Source: CAZGGW01 sp964525365
GTDB taxonomy: Bacteria > Bacillota_I > Bacilli_A > RF39 > UBA660
Reading direction: 5' to 3'
DNA: 25,938 nt
Assembly: GCA_964525365.1 (NCBI GenBank)
Contig: CAZGGW010000012.1
Span: forward strand, 1-25,938
Shown here in pieces: positions 23,915-25,938 of the stretch. The notes below the pieces were generated by a model that was not told the origin of the DNA, ran no database searches, and saw only the letters and a program-made list of their open reading frames with translations. Each line of letters opens with the position of its first letter. Positions within the stretch are counted from its first letter, which is position 1. The position numbers were made by a program, and so were the translations under genes.

Positions 23915-24435
23915 AATTCACTCAAATACATATTATATTTCTTTTCATAACCTAAAGTGGTATTATCTTCATGACCAGGATAAACTAAAATGTCACTATT
24001 ATAATTCTTAATCTTTTTTAATGATTCGATCATATACTTTTCATTACTTTTTTCATAATTTCCAATTGTTTCTTTAAATAAGAAATCACCAGTAAACATA
24101 ACGCTTTCTTTTTTAAAATAAAACGTCACGCTATCAAGAGTGTGTCCATACGTTTTAATAATTTCGAATGAAAAAGGTCTTATTACAATATCATTATCAC
24201 TCATATAATCAATAACATTAACTTTATATTTGTTTTTATAATATTCAAGACCACCAATATGATCAAAATGGTAATGAGTAATAAGAATTCCAAGGACATT
24301 TAAATTATTAGAAGAAATATACTCTTCTATCTCCTTACTTTCAGTACCTGGGTCTACTATTAACGCAGAAGAACCAATATTAATCACATAACAATTTTCA
24401 TATAATTGTCCCAAAACAAAACATTTTATATTCAT
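23911..24435 (-). CDS. MBL-fold metallo-hydrolase (small GloB/YcbL-like)
   Basis: The 174-residue protein is a short metallo-beta-lactamase-fold hydrolase. The metal-binding motif HYHFDH is at 54-59 (H54, H56, D58, H59) in ILITHYHFDHIGGLEYY. Further metal ligands appear in IKTYGHTLDSVTFYF, VMFTGDFLF and VYPGHEDNTTLGYEKKYN. The combination resembles glyoxalase II-like and YcbL-type enzymes, which split thioesters; the C-terminal substrate domain of true glyoxalase II is absent. It overlaps both neighbours by four bases (ATGA), so HAD-like protein, hydrolase and PriA are translated together. Confidence 0.9.
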   Translation of the reverse strand: MNIKCFVLGQLYENCYVINIGSSALIVDPGTESKEIEEYISSNNLNVLGILITHYHFDHIGGLEYYKNKYKVNVIDYMSDNDIVIRPFSFEIIKTYGHTLDSVTFYFKKESVMFTGDFLFKETIGNYEKSNEKYMIESLKKIKNYNSDILVYPGHEDNTTLGYEKKYNMYLSEL

Positions 24436-24923
24436 AATATCTCCAATATTTCATCTAAATAATTAACACATTTATATTTGCTTTCTTTTTTATCTTTAGA
24501 AAATTTAATTGGTATTCCGCCTTCGCTTTCCCATTCAGTTAAATTAAATGTTTTATCATCTATTAAAATAGCGCCATCGGTATGTACAAGTTTAGTTTTT
24601 GAAATCAAACGAGGCACTAAAATAATTGTAATATCCTTAAAATACTTTCTTATATATTCTATTTTGTCCATTCCTTCTTTTAAAGAACATACGTGAGTTA
24701 ATATACTAATATTAAATTTCTTACTATCGATAATTTTTTTAATTCTATTCATCGCTTCATTAATAATATATTTATCATTTATATATGGAAGATAATCAAA
24801 ATCAGATAAAAACTTATAAACACTAAGTTCATCTTTAAAATCAATGTTACATTTTTCAAGAGCTTCATCTAAATATGGTATTGTATCCATAATAACACCG
24901 TCAAAATCAATATATAATTCCAT
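24432..24923 (-). CDS. HAD-like phosphatase, paralogue of the gene at 12030
   Basis: The 163-residue protein has the nucleophile motif DFDGVIMDT (D6 and D8), a motif II region SILTHVCSL and motif IV AILIDDKTFNLTEWE, followed by GGIPIKFSKD. These match the protein encoded at 12030 at the same positions, including VPR before motif IV. The pattern again recalls small deoxyribonucleotidase-type HAD enzymes, but no substrate can be named. It is the first gene of the long operon towards pgsA, with its own promoter and AGGAGGG. The stop codon is TGA and overlaps the next ATG, which shows that UGA is not tryptophan here. Confidence 0.82.
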   Translation of the reverse strand: MELYIDFDGVIMDTIPYLDEALEKCNIDFKDELSVYKFLSDFDYLPYINDKYIINEAMNRIKKIIDSKKFNISILTHVCSLKEGMDKIEYIRKYFKDITIILVPRLISKTKLVHTDGAILIDDKTFNLTEWESEGGIPIKFSKDKKESKYKCVNYLDEILEIL

Positions 24924-24939
24924 ATACCCTCCTACAACT

Positions 24940-24968
24940 AATATAACACATAAAAAAAAGTATGTAAA
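24940..24968 (-). promoter_or_regulatory. Promoter of the long priA-fmt-gpsB-pgsA operon
   Basis: TTTACA (24963-24968) and TATATT (24940-24945) on the minus strand are separated by 17 bases. AGGAGGG follows and the ATG is at 24923. Confidence 0.65.
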
Positions 24969-24969
24969 A

Positions 24970-25004
24970 TATTTAATTTTAATACTTTTATTATTAAAAT
25001 ATTA
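24970..25004 (-). terminator. Possible AT-only terminator after the second surface protein gene
   Basis: On the minus strand AATATTTTAATA can pair with TATTAAAAT(TAA)ATATT around a short loop, with a three-base bulge. A run of eight T lies about ten bases further on. It contains no GC pair, so strength is uncertain. Ends are approximate. Confidence 0.4.
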
Positions 25005-25009
25005 AACAA

Positions 25010-25938
25010 TTATTGTATTATGTAAGGATTGTTGGCTGTACCATTACTATTTTCATTAATCACAACATTCGAATCCAAAGAAATTACTGGAAATCCCGAA
25101 AAAGAGCATGTATCACAAGTATTTATATTTCCGGTTGGCTCATAAACCAAAACCCGAGCATAAGATTCATTCCAATAATATGGTGTCATTGTCCAATAAT
25201 ACGCATTAGCATTTAAATAACATGTAGAATTAACTTTTCCATCAACTGCACCTGCATAAGCAAGTTCATCTCCAGTTATTAATCCCACAATTAAACTTAA
25301 TGCATTATTTCCACATTTATATTGCGGATTCTTATTGGTATGCAATCTCTCATATGCACCATAATAAAGACTAGCGGTGCCCGTATAACTCATATCACTA
25401 CAATATGTTGCTGTGACTACTTGAGATTTTGCATTTGTACTTATATTATTTAAATACCAAGAATCTATAAAACTTTTTATATTTGAACCATCATAATTAA
25501 TATAAGATGCATTTCGCATAGATGTATTATATTTTTTACTTATTACTGGTGCTGTATATGAAGTAGGGCACGTTGTATTACTTGCTTGTAAACTCATATA
25601 CATCATACGTATACTCCCATCTTCATTAGTGCGAATTATTCTAAAACATTTTTCATCAAATAAAACATAATTATTGTTTACTTCTCCTCTATAATAATAA
25701 ACTTTCTCACCTGTACCATCACTATTTAAATCCTCTGTTTTTGTTAAATTGCTTGTATAAAATAAACCTTTCCCATTTACATCACTATTTATTGCTTTAA
25801 AGTCTATATTTGAGTCAGATAACTCTATATTATCAGTCAATATTTGATTATATAAAGTAAGCGAGGATTCTTCCACTCCTAATGTACTTTCTTCATGTAT
25901 TGCGAATGTACTTCCTTTTACTGCGAATGTATTTCCTT
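25010..25938 (-). CDS. Surface protein, paralogue of the gene at 1-1698, 5' end cut by the window edge
   Basis: The frame is open from the window edge to the TAA at 25010, 309 codons; a GTG at 25876 lies inside it and is not a likely start. The first visible residues form a short imperfect repeat (GNTFAVK, GSTFAIHEE, STLGVEE). The rest matches the C-terminal domain of the first surface protein: IDFKAINSDVNGKGLFYT, YYYRGEVNNNYVLFDEKCF, RIIRTNEDGSIRMMY, then a DUF6273/lectin-like ending (NAYYWTMTPYYW ... FPVISLDSNVVI ... GTANNPYIIQ). No membrane anchor or sorting signal follows the domain, so any anchor must be at the N-terminus. Several cysteines (DTCSF, INTCD, TYCSD) could form disulphides. 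Unlike the first protein, its 3' end is AT-rich like the rest of the window. Confidence 0.85.
   Translation of the reverse strand, partial: GNTFAVKGSTFAIHEESTLGVEESSLTLYNQILTDNIELSDSNIDFKAINSDVNGKGLFYTSNLTKTEDLNSDGTGEKVYYYRGEVNNNYVLFDEKCFRIIRTNEDGSIRMMYMSLQASNTTCPTSYTAPVISKKYNTSMRNASYINYDGSNIKSFIDSWYLNNISTNAKSQVVTATYCSDMSYTGTASLYYGAYERLHTNKNPQYKCGNNALSLIVGLITGDELAYAGAVDGKVNSTCYLNANAYYWTMTPYYWNESYARVLVYEPTGNINTCDTCSFSGFPVISLDSNVVINENSNGTANNPYIIQ

Noticed and set aside
25010..25876. GTG at 25876 as the start of the second surface protein
   Set aside because: The same frame stays open to the window edge, continues a repeat across this position, and there is no ribosome site or signal peptide at the GTG.
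1..25938. A complete diversity-generating retroelement
   Set aside because: Only a possible variable region is seen at 1-180; no reverse transcriptase or template copy was found in the window.
1..25938. CRISPR array, tRNA genes or insertion sequences
   Set aside because: No regularly spaced repeats, cloverleaf-like sequences, transposase genes or terminal inverted repeats were recognised.
1..25938. UGA read as tryptophan, as in Mycoplasma
   Set aside because: Tryptophan is encoded by TGG throughout, and TGA serves as the stop in ATGA overlaps at 24432-24435 and 23911-23914.

Overview
The window is a low-GC bacterial chromosome segment. Nearly all genes are on the minus strand, with AGGAGG-type ribosome sites, TTGACA/TATAAT promoters and UGA used as a real stop codon (two ATGA stop/start overlaps). 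Several features point to a Firmicutes-type genome: the order rodZ-pgsA-recA-rny, the rnpB-gpsB neighbourhood, the priA-fmt pair, RNase J together with RNase Y, and a class-B-like RNase P RNA. The low GC, reduced RodZ and the style of the surface proteins suggest an uncultured Bacilli/Mollicutes-like gut lineage (RF39-like). The lineage is an inference, not something the sequence proves.

Layout, left to right. 1-1698: 3'-truncated gene for a large exported surface protein whose last 180 bases are much richer in GC than the rest. 1758-5182: three-gene operon (anchored 150-aa protein, dual-sensor protein with a degenerate GGDEF domain, YihY/BrkB membrane protein) with a clear promoter and terminator. 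5270-6558: AAA+ ATPase gene of the COG1373/DUF4143 type, broken by two homopolymer frameshifts and preceded by two identical 18-bp repeats. 6626-10375: ligA and rnj, divergently transcribed. 10391-11992: duplicated-type membrane protein and a short-chain dehydrogenase. 12030-14621: a likely NrtR-like Nudix regulator followed by an unknown protein, a histidine phosphatase and a HAD-like protein. 14827-18035: an unknown protein, rny and recA, each with its own promoter signals. 18185-24923: a long probable operon, HAD-like protein, MBL hydrolase, priA, fmt, anchored protein, gpsB, rnpB, rodZ, pgsA. 25010-25938: 5'-truncated gene for a second surface protein, paralogous to the first.

Functionally most of the window is housekeeping: DNA repair and replication restart (LigA, RecA, PriA), RNA decay and processing (RNase J, RNase Y, RNase P), translation initiation (Fmt), and envelope or division functions (PgsA, RodZ, GpsB). 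The accessory interest lies in the two surface-protein paralogues at the ends, the possible hypervariable tail of the first, the degenerate GGDEF sensor operon, the ATPase with its tandem operator-like repeats, and the NrtR-like gene with repeated GCG-containing sites across its promoter. No reverse transcriptase, CRISPR array, transposase, tRNA or complete new defence system is visible.
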